Shown here: positions 1 to 12,976 of the stretch, in pieces | Layout: each line of letters begins with the position of its first letter | Position numbering within the stretch: position 1 is the first letter of the stretch | Assembly (NCBI RefSeq): GCF_003287285.1 | Contig: NZ_QMIG01000021.1 | Span: forward strand, 1 to 64,000 | Source: Phytoactinopolyspora halophila | GTDB lineage: Bacteria; Actinomycetota; Actinomycetes; Jiangellales; Jiangellaceae | DNA: 64,000 nt | Reading direction: 5' to 3' | Made by a program: the position numbers and the translations under genes | Notes under the pieces: model-generated | The model's input: the letters and a program-made list of their open reading frames with translations, nothing else | Database searches by the model: none | Told to the model about the DNA's origin: nothing

Positions 1-160
1 AAGTAAGTCAGCACACTGTTGAGTTCTCAAGAATCGGACACACACAAAGCGCAACCGATGCTGGTGTCCCTCGACAAACTGATCCACTGAATCAACGATC
101 CGGTGGAAGGGTTCTAGAGCCCGTGCTGGGCCCATCGAGGACAACCACTTCAGCTTACCG
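1..160 (-). promoter_or_regulatory. Leader of a ribosomal RNA operon that starts left of the window
   Basis: Read leftward, positions 30-12 give TTGAGAACTCAACAGTGTG. This block is conserved in the untranslated leader just before 16S rRNA in many actinobacteria, where it takes part in rRNA processing. Two promoter-like sequences face the same way just upstream. The 16S gene itself should begin a few hundred bases left of position 1 and is not visible here. Seen: the conserved block and its orientation. Inferred: that it belongs to an rrn operon rather than a stray copy of the motif. Confidence 0.75.
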
Positions 161-180
161 TCCCCGGACCTCGGAATCAA
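152..180 (-). promoter_or_regulatory. Proximal rrn promoter
   Basis: On the minus strand TTGATT (180-175) and TAAGCT (157-152) are separated by 17 bases. This is a near-consensus sigma-70-type pair upstream of the rRNA leader block. It is the promoter nearest the predicted 16S gene. The assignment is by pattern and context only. Confidence 0.6.
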
Positions 181-318
181 ATTCCGACATCCGCAGCCCG
201 CAAGCTCCATCCGGCCGCCGCTCATCGACATGATGACGCCGATGACGACGATCGAGATGGTGGGGCGCTCGCGAGCCGGCCGCCCTTCTTGGCGTCCCGC
301 ATCCCGCGAACAGATAGA

Positions 319-348
319 AACTTACGGCCAGGGCCAGACCAAAGTCAA
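319..348 (-). promoter_or_regulatory. Distal rrn promoter
   Basis: On the minus strand TTGACT (348-343) and TAAGTT (324-319) are separated by 18 bases. With the promoter at 152-180 it forms a tandem pair, as is usual for actinobacterial rrn operons. It lies just after the tyrS stop codon, so some rRNA transcription could also read through from tyrS. Confidence 0.6.
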
Positions 349-434
349 ACCGATCCCGCGTGACCCGCGCCACGTCGCAGCTCCGTGAACGAAAACGCTG
401 CACAGACGCCATTCCGACGGCTGGTGGATACGGC

Positions 435-1712
435 TCAGGCCAGCTCGACACCGCCTACGGTCCGCTTGCCCCGGCGTAGCACCAGCCAACGGCCGTGCAG
501 AAGGTCCTCGCGCCCGGGACGCGCGTCGGGGCCGAGCCCCGGATCGAGGCGCACGTTGTTCACGTACATCCCGCCTTCGGCCAGCGCTCGCCGTGCCGCC
601 GATCGTGACGACACGAGCCCCGCCTCGGCGAACATGTCGACATATGTCGGCAGTTCCGCACCCGCTTCCAGACGCGGAGCTCCCGCCTCGCGCAGTGCGG
701 CCGCCAACGTCCGCTCCTCGAGTTCGGCCAGGACGCCCGAGCCGAACAGCGCGCGGGCAGCCTCCTCGGCCTGCGCGGCCTCGTGCCGGCCATGCACCAG
801 TGCCGTGACGTCCCATGCCAGCGCCCGTTGCGCCGCCCGGCCGGCGGGCCGCTCCGTCACCTCCTGCTCCAACTGTGCGATCTCTTCGTGCCCCCGGAAG
901 GTGAAGACCTTCAGGTATCGGATGACATCGCGATCATCGCTGTTCAACCAGAACTGGTAGAAGGTGTACGGACTCGTCATCGACGAGTCGAGCCATACGG
1001 TGCCGCTTTCGGTCTTGCCGAACTTGGTGCCATCGGCACGGGTGATCAGCGGTGTCGCCAGCGCGTGCACGGTCTCTTTCTCCACCCGATGTATGAGATC
1101 GACACCGCTGACGAGATTGCCCCACTGATCGCTTCCCCCCGTCTGCAGGACGCAGCCGTACCGACGCTTCAGCTCCAGGAAGTCCAGACCCTGCAGGATC
1201 TGGTAGCTGAATTCCGTGTAGCTGATGCCCTCCTCGCTGTTCAGCCGAGCCGCGACGGTCTCCTTGCTGATCATCCTCCCGACCCGGAAGTGCTTGCCAA
1301 TGTCCCGGAGGAACTCGATCGCCGACAGATCCGCCGTCCAGTCGAGGTTGTTGACCATGCGTGCCGCGTGGGGCCCGGAGAAATCGAGAAACGGCTCGAT
1401 CTGGGCACGCAGCTTGTCGACCCATCCGGCGACAACCTCTGGATCGTTCAGCGCGCGCTCGGCCGTCTCTTTGGGATCGCCGATGAGTCCCGTCGCCCCG
1501 CCGACCAACGCCAGCGGGTTGTGGCCCGCATCCTGCAGGCGGCGGACGGTCAGCAGCTGGACCAGGTTACCGATGTGCAAGCTCGGGGCGGTGGGGTCGA
1601 AGCCGCAGTAATACGTGACCGGACCAGCTGCCAGAGCGGCACGAAGTGCCTGCTCGTCCGTAGACTGCGCGATCAGGCCGCGCCACTGCAGCTCGTCGAT
1701 GATGTCGGTCAC
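435..1712 (-). CDS. tyrS: Tyrosyl-tRNA synthetase
   Basis: Charges tRNA-Tyr with tyrosine in the cytoplasm. The 425-residue product has the class I HIGH-type motif HIGN at residues 46-49, the KMSKS-type loop as KFGKT near residue 230, and a C-terminal S4-like RNA-binding segment, all at the usual length. The start chosen is GTG at 1712, which has GAGGAG about 10 bases upstream; longer in-frame starts lack homology and a ribosome site. An mpg gene diverges upstream, the same neighbour as in mycobacteria. Downstream on the same strand come the rrn promoters. No T-box signature was recognised upstream. Confidence 0.96.
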   Translation of the reverse strand: MTDIIDELQWRGLIAQSTDEQALRAALAAGPVTYYCGFDPTAPSLHIGNLVQLLTVRRLQDAGHNPLALVGGATGLIGDPKETAERALNDPEVVAGWVDKLRAQIEPFLDFSGPHAARMVNNLDWTADLSAIEFLRDIGKHFRVGRMISKETVAARLNSEEGISYTEFSYQILQGLDFLELKRRYGCVLQTGGSDQWGNLVSGVDLIHRVEKETVHALATPLITRADGTKFGKTESGTVWLDSSMTSPYTFYQFWLNSDDRDVIRYLKVFTFRGHEEIAQLEQEVTERPAGRAAQRALAWDVTALVHGRHEAAQAEEAARALFGSGVLAELEERTLAAALREAGAPRLEAGAELPTYVDMFAEAGLVSSRSAARRALAEGGMYVNNVRLDPGLGPDARPGREDLLHGRWLVLRRGKRTVGGVELA

Positions 1713-1911
1713 GATGTCAGGTCTCCTCTGTGCGGCTTGTGTACGGACTCGATGCCTCGTCGAACGCATCGGGCATGCATGTCGCCCTCGGCTCTCGCCC
1801 GGGCATCCGCCCGGCGTCGTTCCTCCGGTGACGCCTCTATGATCCCCCATATCACGCGTGACCGTCACACGAGTTCTACGGGCAGCGCCGAGCCGTCGCT
1901 AGGCTGGCCGT

Positions 1912-2550
1912 GTGCCAGCCGTCGACGAGGCCCGTGAGCTGTTGCGAGAGCCCGCCACCTCGATCGCGGCGCACGTGCTCGGAAGCGTGCTCCGGCACGT
2001 CACGTCCGACGGCGCGGTCGCGGTGCGCATCTCCGAGGTGGAGGCGTACGAGGGCCAGCATGACCCGGGGTCGCATGCCTATCGCGGCCGGACGAAACGC
2101 AACGGCGCGATGTTCGGCGATGCTGGACATCTGTACTGCTACCGCCATCTCGGCCTGCACCACTGCATCAACCTTGTCTGCCGCCCCGCCGGGCACGCCT
2201 CGGCGCTGCTCCTCCGCGCGGGCGCGATCATCGAGGGCCACGAACTCGCCCGTCGACGCAGGACGGCACGCGGCGTGAGCCGCTCCGTCGACGATCTCGC
2301 CCGCGGGCCTGCCCGGCTCGCGGTGGCGCTCGGCATCGACCTCCGTTTCGACGGCGTCGACGTTCTCGGCGACGGGCCGGTGACGCTCGAGCTCGCCGAG
2401 GCATCGGTCGGCACGCCGGCGAGCCCGACAATCATGACCGGGCCACGGGTGGGTGTCAGTGGAGACGGCGGAGATGGTGCGCGCTATCCCTGGCGGTACT
2501 GGATCGACGGCGATCCCACCGTCTCGACGTACCGCCCGGCGAAACGGTGA
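1912..2550 (+). CDS. mpg: 3-methyladenine DNA glycosylase, Mpg/AAG family
   Basis: Excises alkylated purines to start base-excision repair. The 212-residue protein shows the AAG-family order: a catalytic-glutamate region ISEVEAYEG near residue 42, then HAYRG, then GHLYCYRHLGLHHCINLV, and the C-terminal GPRVGVS segment. The start is GTG at 1912 with only a weak ribosome site. It diverges from tyrS, a conserved actinobacterial pairing. TATGAT at 1838-1843 could be its -10 element. Length and motif order fit a complete, functional gene. Confidence 0.93.
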   Translation: MPAVDEARELLREPATSIAAHVLGSVLRHVTSDGAVAVRISEVEAYEGQHDPGSHAYRGRTKRNGAMFGDAGHLYCYRHLGLHHCINLVCRPAGHASALLLRAGAIIEGHELARRRRTARGVSRSVDDLARGPARLAVALGIDLRFDGVDVLGDGPVTLELAEASVGTPASPTIMTGPRVGVSGDGGDGARYPWRYWIDGDPTVSTYRPAKR

Positions 2551-2577
2551 GCGGCGTCGGAACGTATCGCCACGAAC

Positions 2578-3042
2578 TCAACCCGCGGCCGCTCTCCAGT
2601 CGTCAACCGCGTCGGGGCGGGGCGTTTCACGTTCGAGAAAGACCACCGGAATGATCCGGTCCGTGTTGGCCTCGTACGTCCGGTACTTGTGGTACGCCGC
2701 GAGCACGCGGGGCCACCACGCATCGCGCTCGGCCGGCTCGGCGGTCCGGGCGCGCACCAGCCGCCGCTCCGATCGAACCTGCACGATCGCGCGCGGGTCC
2801 GCCTGCAGGTTCTGATACCAATGCGGGTGGCTGGGCCGGCCGCCCCACGAGGCGATCACCACCGGGGTGTCGTCATCGAACAGGTAGAGCAATGGCACGG
2901 TGTGGATCTTGCCGGTTCGGCGTCCACGCGTGGTGAGCAATAGCATGTCATTTCCCACCAGGCGCCGGCCCACCAGACCTCCCGTCATCCGGTAGAGGAC
3001 CGCGTGGAGCCGCGAAAGCCGTCGAGCTGTCTCGTCACGCAC
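2578..3042 (-). CDS. Deazaflavin (F420)-dependent nitroreductase-like protein, DUF385/Ddn family
   Basis: A 154-residue protein of the Ddn/FDOR family. Its hallmarks are LLLTTRGRRTGK followed by VPLLYLFDDDTPVVIASWGG and HPHWYQNLQADP, which in relatives form the split beta-barrel that binds cofactor F420. Substrate is unknown; relatives reduce quinones or nitro compounds. The GTG at 3042 is the best start, but it has GGGAAG directly abutting it and no well-spaced ribosome site, so the start is uncertain. It converges on mpg with a 27-base gap and diverges from the IclR gene. Confidence 0.85.
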   Translation of the reverse strand: MRDETARRLSRLHAVLYRMTGGLVGRRLVGNDMLLLTTRGRRTGKIHTVPLLYLFDDDTPVVIASWGGRPSHPHWYQNLQADPRAIVQVRSERRLVRARTAEPAERDAWWPRVLAAYHKYRTYEANTDRIIPVVFLERETPRPDAVDDWRAAAG

Positions 3043-3407
3043 CTTCCCGAGTCTAGAGACCCTCCGATGTGTCCTGCAGTGCGCGCGCCGTGGCACGGCC
3101 TGCAGGACACAGCCGGAGTGGTGGTGCTCCGCCCTTCACGCGCGGCCGGCCTTCCGATGCGCGGCCGCCCGTGCCCTGGCTCCGTCGATGTCCACGCCGA
3201 TACCTCAGTCCGGTCTGCACCGGATCTCACACGACAGCACCGGGAGATACGACAAGCCACGGGTCGACGGTGCCACTGGCACGGCGCTCATGGAAGCCCG
3301 GAAATTTCAGATGACGAAAGCGACGACCCGGTCACCCGTCACGCGCAGCTGACAGGCAATGGCATAATCGAAGGTCACCGGAGGTACATACGGGCGGTGA
3401 CAGTGGT
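3043..3407. other. Divergent intergenic region with two inverted repeats
   Basis: No gene is seen. An 11-base inverted repeat (GTGTCCTGCAG at 3069-3079, CTGCAGGACAC at 3100-3110) encloses a second hairpin (GCCGTG, one base, CACGGC at 3087-3099). A separate near-perfect dyad GTGCCA-C-TGGCAC lies at 3270-3282, between the promoters of the oxidoreductase and the IclR gene. It could be an operator, but nothing links it directly to the regulator. Confidence 0.5.
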
Positions 3408-4172
3408 GTGAAACGAAACGGCGACAGACCTAGCGATCAAGTTCGCAGCGTCTCACGCGCCCTCAGGTTACTCGAAGAGGTGGGAGCGAGCCCATCGGCA
3501 CTCCCGGTCAAGGCCATCGCCCGTCGTACCGGCCTGAATCTCTCGACGACGTACCACCTCGTCCGGACCCTCGCCTACGACGGCTACCTCGAACGCCAGC
3601 CCGACGGCCGCTACTCGCTCGGCGCGTCCATCGCACATCGCTTCCACGATCTGCTGGGTTCGCTGCGCCGGCGGCCCGACCGTCACGCCGTGCTCTCCCA
3701 TCTCTCGGCCACCACGGGCCGCTCGGCCTACCTCGGACGCCTGATCTCCGGCGAGGTCGTGATCATGGATCTCGTCGAGGGACCGCAGTCGCCGTATTTG
3801 GAAGATCTCGAGGTCGGCCTCTCCACGTCCGCGCACGCAACCGCCGTCGGCAAGGCCCTGCTGAAAGCGCTCTCACGCGATACCCGGCGGCACTATCTGG
3901 CGGAGAATGGCATGCGGCCGTATACCTCGCGAACCGTCACCAATCCCGACGAGCTCGAATACGAGCTCGCGTGCACGACGTCCAGCCAGCCCATCAAAGA
4001 ACACGGGCAGTTCCGGGACGGGGTCGCCTGCGTTGCCGCCCTGGTGCACACCGAGGAATCCGGCGACCAGCCGTGGGCCGTCGTCGTCTCCAACCGGGGT
4101 GAGGCCATGCCCGACGACGTGACCCGACACACCATGCTCGCCGCGGCGGATCTGAGCCAGACCATCTCTTAA
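3408..4172 (+). CDS. IclR-family transcriptional regulator
   Basis: DNA-binding regulator of 254 residues, the usual IclR length. An N-terminal winged helix-turn-helix spans about residues 12-70 (RSVSRALRLLEEVG, then LNLSTTYHLVRTL). A GAF-like effector domain follows, with the conserved HATAVGKALLKAL segment. The start is GTG at 3408; the clearest GGAGG (3380-3384) is unusually far upstream, so translation start is uncertain. Its target and ligand are unknown. It converges on argH (36-base gap) but IclR proteins are not known arginine regulators, so a link to that operon is not implied. Confidence 0.9.
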   Translation: MKRNGDRPSDQVRSVSRALRLLEEVGASPSALPVKAIARRTGLNLSTTYHLVRTLAYDGYLERQPDGRYSLGASIAHRFHDLLGSLRRRPDRHAVLSHLSATTGRSAYLGRLISGEVVIMDLVEGPQSPYLEDLEVGLSTSAHATAVGKALLKALSRDTRRHYLAENGMRPYTSRTVTNPDELEYELACTTSSQPIKEHGQFRDGVACVAALVHTEESGDQPWAVVVSNRGEAMPDDVTRHTMLAAADLSQTIS

Positions 4173-4208
4173 GGCGGCGCAACGCTCACACGCGAGTCAA
4201 AGGTTTCG

Positions 4209-6970
<2,762 letters not shown>

Positions 6971-6996
6971 GGGGAGCTCCCTCGAATGTCGAAAAC

Positions 6997-7581
6997 CTAC
7001 GAATATGCGTTCGGATGATCAGCGTCGGATTCGGGGACCTGGCCCTCGGCGAGTTCGAGGAACCACGTGGCGACGGCTTCACCCCCAGCCGGATCGGCCG
7101 TGATCACCAGCACGGTGTCGTCACCTGCGATGGTGCCCAGAAGTTCCGGGCGAGCGGCGTGATCGATGGCCGACGCCAGATACTGGGCCGCCCCCGGCGG
7201 CGTACGCAGCACGACGAGGTTCGCGGAGCTCCGCGCCGAAAGCAAGATCTCCTCACACACCCGGATCAGGCGGGCATCAACCGCACCCTCACCAGCGAAG
7301 GTGGCGGCCCGCGGCGTCGGGTCCCCGCCCTCGCCGGGCAGGGCATAGACCAGCCACCCCTGCGAATTTCGGATCTTCACCGCACCGAGCTCGTCCAGAT
7401 CACGCGAGAGCGTCCCCTGGGTCACCTCGAACCCGTTGCTGGCGAGCAGCTCGGCAAGCTCGGTCTGGGAGCGGACCGGCGTGTGCGCGAGGATCTGCGC
7501 GATCTGGCCGTGCCGTGCCGCCCGCGTTGCCGGGTGCCGCGTCGAGTGCCGCATCGGCTGATGCCCGGACCGGTCCGTCAT
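6997..7581 (-). CDS. argR: Arginine repressor ArgR
   Basis: Arginine-sensing repressor that as a hexamer binds ARG boxes. The 194-residue protein has the N-terminal winged helix ([24 protein letters not shown] split, then [17 protein letters not shown]) and the C-terminal arginine-binding/oligomerisation domain with [11 protein letters not shown]. The ATG at 7581 overlaps the argF stop as TGATG, implying translational coupling. The repressor gene is inside the operon it is expected to control, giving negative autoregulation through the sites upstream of argC. Confidence 0.95.
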   Translation of the reverse strand: MTDRSGHQPMRHSTRHPATRAARHGQIAQILAHTPVRSQTELAELLASNGFEVTQGTLSRDLDELGAVKIRNSQGWLVYALPGEGGDPTPRAATFAGEGAVDARLIRVCEEILLSARSSANLVVLRTPPGAAQYLASAIDHAARPELLGTIAGDDTVLVITADPAGGEAVATWFLELAEGQVPESDADHPNAYS

Positions 7582-8525
7582 CACGCCGGCCCCCGCGTGT
7601 CGCCGGACTGCCGCAACAGCCAGGTGAGCAGCGCCTTCTGGGCGTGCAGCCGGTTCTCCGCCTCGTCCCAGACGGCGCTGGCCGGGCCGTCGATGACCTC
7701 GGCGGCGATCTCCTTGCCACGATAGGCGGGCAGGCAGTGCAGGACGACGGGCTCGGACGCCGCCAGGCCCAGGGCCCGTGCGGTCAGGGCATAGGGAACG
7801 AACGGCGCCTCCCGCTCGGCCGACTCGCTCTCCTGGCCCATCGACACCCACGTGTCGGTGGCCAGCACGTCGGCATCACTGAACGCGTCGGCCGGGTCGG
7901 ACACGTGCGCCACGGACCCGCCCGTCTTCCGCGCCAGCTCCGTCGCGCGCGTGAGGATGGCCGCGTCCGGAGCGTACGCGGCCGGCGCGGCGATCCTGAC
8001 GTGCATCCCAACGAGGGCGCCGGCGAGCAGGTATGAATGCGCCATGTTGTTCGCACCGTCGCCCGCGTAGGTAAGCGTCAGCCCCGCGAGCTCGCCCTTG
8101 CGCTCGCGAACCGTCTGCAGGTCGGCCAGCAGCTGGCACGGGTGGTACAGATCGGTCAACGCGTTGACCACCGGTACCGCCGACGCCGACGCCATCGCCT
8201 CCAGGCGATCCTGCTCGAACGTTCGCCACACGATCGCCGCGCACTGGCGATCGAGCACCCGTGCGGTGTCCTCGATCGACTCGCCCCGTCCGAGCTGCGC
8301 AGACTGGGCGTCGATCACCAGCGGGTAACCGCCGAGCTCGGCGACTCCGACGCTGAAAGACACCCGTGTCCGGGTCGACGGCTTGTCGAAGATCAGGGCG
8401 ACGCTGCGCGGGCCCTCGAGCGGTCGATAGGCGAACCGCTCCGCCTTTATCGCATCGGCGAGATCGAGCACGTCAACCAGCTCGTCCGGCGTGAGGTCGT
8501 CATCGGTGCAGAAATGCCGGACCAT
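7581..8525 (-). CDS. argF: Ornithine carbamoyltransferase
   Basis: Forms citrulline from ornithine and carbamoyl phosphate. The 314-residue product has the carbamoyl-phosphate motif STRTRVSF near residue 50 and the ornithine/catalytic motif [10 protein letters not shown] near residue 265. ATG at 8525 overlaps the argD stop (TGATG) and its own stop overlaps argR, so it is in a tightly coupled operon. Length and motifs fit an anabolic OTCase; no arc-type neighbours are present. Confidence 0.96.
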   Translation of the reverse strand: MVRHFCTDDDLTPDELVDVLDLADAIKAERFAYRPLEGPRSVALIFDKPSTRTRVSFSVGVAELGGYPLVIDAQSAQLGRGESIEDTARVLDRQCAAIVWRTFEQDRLEAMASASAVPVVNALTDLYHPCQLLADLQTVRERKGELAGLTLTYAGDGANNMAHSYLLAGALVGMHVRIAAPAAYAPDAAILTRATELARKTGGSVAHVSDPADAFSDADVLATDTWVSMGQESESAEREAPFVPYALTARALGLAASEPVVLHCLPAYRGKEIAAEVIDGPASAVWDEAENRLHAQKALLTWLLRQSGDTRGPA

Positions 8526-9769
8526 CAGGTCTCCTTTCCAGCGTCCAGAATCGCCGGCAGCGCGGCAAGGAACTCGTCCGCCTGCGCTGCCGTGAGGATG
8601 AGGGGCGGGGCCAGCCGGATCGTGTCCGGGGTGACCGGATTGACGATCACACCCGATTCCAGGGCTGCGCTTGCCACCGCCGGTGCCACCGGTGACGCGA
8701 GCCCGATGCCCAGCAGCAGACCCCGCCCGCGTACCTCGCGAACCAGGTCGTGGCCGAGTGTGCGCACCCCGTCGGCCAACCGGCGGCCCACCTTCTCGGC
8801 GTTGGCCAGCAGCCCGTCTCGATCGATGGCGTGCAGAACGGCCAGGCCGGCCGCGGCGGCCACCGGATTGCCACCGAACGTCGTTCCGTGCGAGCCGGGA
8901 CCGAGCAGCTCGGCCGCCGGTCCCAGCCCCACGCACGCCCCGACGGGAAGTCCGCCCCCGAGTCCCTTCGCCACGGTCACCACATCCGGGACGATGCGGT
9001 CCCCGGACTCCCCGGCATGCGCGAACCACGCGCCGGTACGGCCGATCCCGGTCTGCACCTCGTCGATGATCAGCAAGGCGCCATGCTGTTCGGTGATCTC
9101 GCGGGCAGCCGCGAGATACCCAGGTGGGGCGGGAACGATGCCGGCTTCACCGAGAATCGGCTCCAGAACGACGGCGGCCGTGTCGTCGTCGACGGCGGTA
9201 CGCAGCGCCTCCACGTCACCGAACGGCACGTGTTCCACGCCCTGCGGCAACGGCTCGAACGGATCGCGGATCGCCGGCTTGCCAGTCAGCGCCAGCGCAC
9301 CCATGGTGCGGCCGTGAAACCCGCCGTCCGCGGCCACCATCTTGGCCCGCCCGGTTTTGCGGGCGAGCTTGAATGCCGCCTCGTTGGCCTCCGTACCGGA
9401 ATTGGTGAAGAACACCTTGCCCGGCACCCCGAGCAGGTACAGCAACCGTTCGGCCAGCGTGACCTGCGGCGCCGAGGCGAAGAAGTTGGAGACGTGACCG
9501 AGGGTGGCCAGCTGCGCGGTGACCGTGGACACCAGCAGCGGGTGCGCATGGCCCAGCGCGTTCACCGCGAGCCCACCGAGCATGTCCAGGTAGCGCCGGC
9601 CGTCGGCGTCCCACACGTAGCAGCCCTCTCCCCGCACCAGCACGCGTTGCGGGCTGCCGAAGGTGTTCATCAGCGCCTGGCCATATCGCTGCATCCAGGC
9701 ATCGCCGCCCGTGACCGGGCGGTCACCAGACAGCCCCGGAACCTCGGCCAGCTCGGTAGACGTGCTCAT
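8525..9769 (-). CDS. argD: Acetylornithine aminotransferase
   Basis: PLP-dependent transamination of N-acetylglutamate semialdehyde to N-acetylornithine. The 414-residue class III aminotransferase has the cofactor-binding Asp in [15 protein letters not shown] and the Schiff-base lysine in [16 protein letters not shown]. It starts at ATG 9769, sharing ATGA with the end of argB. Because of its operon position the biosynthetic role is secure, though such enzymes often also serve lysine synthesis. Confidence 0.95.
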   Translation of the reverse strand: MSTSTELAEVPGLSGDRPVTGGDAWMQRYGQALMNTFGSPQRVLVRGEGCYVWDADGRRYLDMLGGLAVNALGHAHPLLVSTVTAQLATLGHVSNFFASAPQVTLAERLLYLLGVPGKVFFTNSGTEANEAAFKLARKTGRAKMVAADGGFHGRTMGALALTGKPAIRDPFEPLPQGVEHVPFGDVEALRTAVDDDTAAVVLEPILGEAGIVPAPPGYLAAAREITEQHGALLIIDEVQTGIGRTGAWFAHAGESGDRIVPDVVTVAKGLGGGLPVGACVGLGPAAELLGPGSHGTTFGGNPVAAAAGLAVLHAIDRDGLLANAEKVGRRLADGVRTLGHDLVREVRGRGLLLGIGLASPVAPAVASAALESGVIVNPVTPDTIRLAPPLILTAAQADEFLAALPAILDAGKET

Positions 9770-10644
9770 GACGGCACCACCATCGTTCCTACTCCCTCAT
9801 CGGTGAACACTTCCAGCAGCAGCGAATTCGGCACCCGCCCATCGATCACTGTCGCCTCGGGCACGCCACCCTCGACCGCCCGCAGGCAGGCCCGCATCTT
9901 GGGCACCATGCCCGAATCGAGATCCGGCAGGAGTTCGGCGAGCTCGTTCCCGGTCAGCTCGGTGATGATGTCCGTACTCTCCGGCCAATCCCGGTACACG
10001 CCCTCGACGTCGGTGAGCACCACCAGCTTCTCCGCACCGAGCGCTACGGCGAGCGCCGCCGCTGCCGTGTCCGCGTTGACGTTGTGCACCACGCCGTCCG
10101 TATCCGGCGCCACTGAAGACACCACCGGGATCCGGCCGGCCGCGATCAGGTCCTGCACGGCATCCGGGCTGACCTCGGCGACATCCCCGACGAGCCCGAT
10201 GTCGACCTCCTCGCCATCCACCAGCGCCGACTGGCGCTCGGCCGTAAACAGGCCGGCGTCCTCACCCGACAGGCCGACGGCGAACGGCCCGTGCGCGTTC
10301 AACATGCCGACGAGTTCCCGCCCGACATGCCCCACCAGAACCATGCGCACCACGTCCATGGCTTCAGGCGTGGTGACGCGCAGCCCGCCCCGGAACTCGC
10401 TGGTGATGTCGAGCCGGGTCAGCATCTCCGAGATCTGCGGACCACCACCATGAACGACGACGGGTTTGATGCCGGCCATGCGGAGGAAGACGATGTCGTC
10501 GGCGAAGGCCCGTTTGAGCTTGTCGTCGGTCATGGCGTTGCCGCCGTACTTGATCACGACGACGTTGCCGTGGAACCGCTTCATCCATGGCAACGCCTCG
10601 ATCAGCACGCCGGCCTTCGTCAGGGCGTCCTGTTGCCCCGTCAC
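9766..10644 (-). CDS. argB: Acetylglutamate kinase
   Basis: Phosphorylates N-acetylglutamate with ATP, usually the feedback-controlled step. Amino-acid-kinase motifs KYGGNAM and [10 protein letters not shown] are near the N terminus. GTG at 10644 has GGAAGGA about six bases upstream and gives a family-length protein of 292 residues. ATG at 10695 is an alternative that would overlap the argJ stop by four bases but lacks a ribosome site. Its stop overlaps argD as ATGA. Confidence 0.94.
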   Translation of the reverse strand: MTGQQDALTKAGVLIEALPWMKRFHGNVVVIKYGGNAMTDDKLKRAFADDIVFLRMAGIKPVVVHGGGPQISEMLTRLDITSEFRGGLRVTTPEAMDVVRMVLVGHVGRELVGMLNAHGPFAVGLSGEDAGLFTAERQSALVDGEEVDIGLVGDVAEVSPDAVQDLIAAGRIPVVSSVAPDTDGVVHNVNADTAAAALAVALGAEKLVVLTDVEGVYRDWPESTDIITELTGNELAELLPDLDSGMVPKMRACLRAVEGGVPEATVIDGRVPNSLLLEVFTDEGVGTMVVPS

Positions 10645-10691
10645 GTGCCGTCCTTCCCGTTGGGGATTGCTGTCGCTCATGTCCACCGCAC

Positions 10692-11855
10692 TCATGTCGA
10701 GTACGCGGAGTTCTCGTGCACGTACTCGTGCGTGAGGTCGCTGGTGAGGATCGTCGCGGACGCCTCTCCTGCACCGAGATCGACCCCTACACGCAGGTGC
10801 CGCCCGGACATGTCGACGTCGTCCACCGGATCGCCCGCCTCGGTACCGCCGGCCCGGCACACCATCACGCCGTTCATCGTCACGGTGATGTCGTGCGGAT
10901 CGAACACCGCATCCGTGGTTCCCACAGCCGCGAGCACCCGGCCCCAGTTGGGGTCCTTGCCGAACACCGCCGCCTTGAACAGGTTGCTGCGTGCCACCGC
11001 GCGGCCCGCGGTCACCGCATCGTCGTCGCTGGCCGCGCCCGTGACGACGATCTCGATGTCGTGGTGCGCGCCCTCGGCGTCGGTCCACAACTGCGCCGTC
11101 AGGTCCGCGCACACGGCAGTCACCGATGCCGCGAGGGCATCGTGATTCGCCTCGACGCCCGACGCGCCGCTGGCCATGAGGATCACGGTGTCGTTGGTGG
11201 ACATGCACCCGTCGGTGTCCAGCCGATCGAAAGTCGTCCGGGTAGCTTCCCGTAGGGCCGCGTCCAGCACCGGTGCGTCGACGACCGCATCGGTCGTGAT
11301 CACCACCAGCATCGTCGCCAGGCCCGGTGCCAGCATCCCGGCTCCCTTGGCCATACCGCCGACCGTCCAGCCGTCGCCGGCACTCGCCGCCTGTTTGGGC
11401 CGGGTGTCGGTAGTCATGATCGCCGTGGCCGCTGCCGTGCCCGCGTCGTCGCCGGTGGACAGCGCGTCGTGCGCACTCCGGATACCCGACTCCAGCTTCT
11501 CGCGGTCGAGCAACGGACCGATCATGCCCGTGGAGCAGACACCGACGTCGAACGCGCCGCCGTCCAGGAGCTCGCCCACCAGCTCGGCGCTGGAATGCGT
11601 GGTCTGGAACCCTTCCGGGCCGTTGTAGCAGTTCGCGCCACCCGAGTTGAGAACCACGGCGCGCAGCCGGCCGTCGGTGATAGTGCGCTCGGTCCACAGG
11701 ACGGGATTGGCCTTGCAACGATTCGAGGTGAAGACCGCCGCGGCGTCGTGGCGCGGCCCGTCGTTCACCACGAGAGCGACGTCGGGCGTGCCGCTCGCCT
11801 TGAGCCCCGCCGTCGCCGCCGCGGCCCGGAAGCCTGCTGCTGCCGTCACGCTCAT
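10692..11855 (-). CDS. argJ: Bifunctional ornithine acetyltransferase/N-acetylglutamate synthase
   Basis: Moves the acetyl group from N-acetylornithine to glutamate, recycling it, and may also make acetylglutamate from acetyl-CoA. The 387-residue precursor contains [18 protein letters not shown], the self-cleavage site at which the threonine becomes the nucleophile of the beta chain. Presence of argJ means the operon uses the cyclic pathway, consistent with no argE or argA here. ATG at 11855 overlaps the argC stop (ATGA). Confidence 0.95.
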   Translation of the reverse strand: MSVTAAAGFRAAAATAGLKASGTPDVALVVNDGPRHDAAAVFTSNRCKANPVLWTERTITDGRLRAVVLNSGGANCYNGPEGFQTTHSSAELVGELLDGGAFDVGVCSTGMIGPLLDREKLESGIRSAHDALSTGDDAGTAAATAIMTTDTRPKQAASAGDGWTVGGMAKGAGMLAPGLATMLVVITTDAVVDAPVLDAALREATRTTFDRLDTDGCMSTNDTVILMASGASGVEANHDALAASVTAVCADLTAQLWTDAEGAHHDIEIVVTGAASDDDAVTAGRAVARSNLFKAAVFGKDPNWGRVLAAVGTTDAVFDPHDITVTMNGVMVCRAGGTEAGDPVDDVDMSGRHLRVGVDLGAGEASATILTSDLTHEYVHENSAYST

Positions 11856-12913
11856 GGTGCCACTCCTGTCATCGGCAGACCTGACATTTCGGGCAAGCCG
11901 AACGCGATGTTCGCGCACTGGACGGCCTGGCCCGCCGTTCCCTTGGTGAGGTTGTCGATGGCGGCGACCGCCACCAACCGTCCGGCGCGCTCGTCGACCG
12001 TGACCTGAACATGTGCCGTGTTGGCACCCAACGTCGCGGCCGTCGTCGGCCACTGGCCTTCCGGAAGGAGATGGACGAACGGCTCGTCGGCGTAGGCATC
12101 GTCCCAGGCGTTCCGGACACCCGCGGAGGCCGTGCCGTCGAGTTCGCCGGTGAAGGTACTGGTGAGCTTCGCGGTGACCGTCGCCAGAATCCCCCGGCTC
12201 ATCGGCACCAGGGTGGGTGTGAACGACAGGCTGACTGGTGCACCGGCTGCCAGGGCAAGGTTCTGCTCGATCTCCGGCACGTGGCGGTGACCCCCACCCA
12301 CTCCGTACGGGCTGGCCGCACCCATGATCTCGCTGGCCAGAAGGGGCGTCTTCAACGACCTACCAGCACCGGACGGGCCGTTGGCCAGCACCGCCACGAT
12401 GTCTTCCGGTTCGACGACTCCGGCCGCCAGACCCGGCGCCAGGGCCAGCGTCACCGCGGTGACGTTACAGCCAGGAACGGCAACGCGGCGGGTGTTCAGG
12501 AGAGCCTGCCGTTGCTTCCCGCCATCGGCACGGATCAGTTCCGGCAGGCCATAGGGCCAGCTTCCGGGGTGCTCGGTGCCATAGAACTGCTTCCAGGCGA
12601 CGGGATCCGCGAGCCGATGATCGGCACCACAATCGAGCACTAGCGTCCCGGCCGGCAGCTCTCCGGCGATCTCGCCACTCGCGCCATGCGGGAGCGCGAG
12701 CGCGACGACGTCGTGCCCGGCCAGGACCTCGGGGGTAGTGGGCTGGATGACCTTGTCCGCGAGCTGGACGAGATGCGGGTGATGCGAGCCGAGCGTGGAA
12801 CCCGCGCTGGTGTTCGCGGTGATCGCTCCGACCGTGAACTCCGGGTGCGCGGTGAACAGGCGCAGCAGCTCACCGCCCGCGTATCCGCTGGCCCCTGCCA
12901 CCGCTACCGTCAT
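11852..12913 (-). CDS. argC: N-acetyl-gamma-glutamyl-phosphate reductase
   Basis: NADPH-dependent reduction of acetylglutamyl phosphate; first gene of the operon. The 353-residue protein begins with the Rossmann motif [13 protein letters not shown] and has the catalytic cysteine in [14 protein letters not shown] at 12913 is preferred because upstream starts (12919, 12925) run into the repressor sites. No ribosome site is evident, so the message may be leaderless or have a very short leader. Two ARG-box-like dyads end 8 bases upstream. Confidence 0.95.
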   Translation of the reverse strand: MTVAVAGASGYAGGELLRLFTAHPEFTVGAITANTSAGSTLGSHHPHLVQLADKVIQPTTPEVLAGHDVVALALPHGASGEIAGELPAGTLVLDCGADHRLADPVAWKQFYGTEHPGSWPYGLPELIRADGGKQRQALLNTRRVAVPGCNVTAVTLALAPGLAAGVVEPEDIVAVLANGPSGAGRSLKTPLLASEIMGAASPYGVGGGHRHVPEIEQNLALAAGAPVSLSFTPTLVPMSRGILATVTAKLTSTFTGELDGTASAGVRNAWDDAYADEPFVHLLPEGQWPTTAATLGANTAHVQVTVDERAGRLVAVAAIDNLTKGTAGQAVQCANIAFGLPEMSGLPMTGVAP

Positions 12914-12920
12914 GACCATA

Positions 12921-12954
12921 CACATGAGTATGCATTCTTCTGCATCATCATGCA
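12921..12954 (-). promoter_or_regulatory. Tandem ARG boxes (ArgR operators) of the arg operon
   Basis: Two dyads lie 20 bases apart centre to centre: TGCATCATCATGCA at 12941-12954 (perfect TGCAT-N4-ATGCA palindrome) and the weaker CACATGAGTATGCA at 12921-12934. ArgR hexamers typically bind paired boxes about 20 bases apart near the promoter. Their position just before argC, in an operon containing argR, makes autorepression by arginine likely. Inference from pattern and position. Confidence 0.75.
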
Positions 12955-12976
12955 ATCTGATTCGTCGCCGAGCCGA

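Noticed and set aside
1713-1911. T-box leader before tyrS
   Set aside because: No TGGNACCGCG-type block or terminator/antiterminator arrangement was found on the minus strand.
783-1937. A 384-codon open frame opposite tyrS
   Set aside because: Mirror of the tyrS codon pattern with no motif; tyrS is certain.
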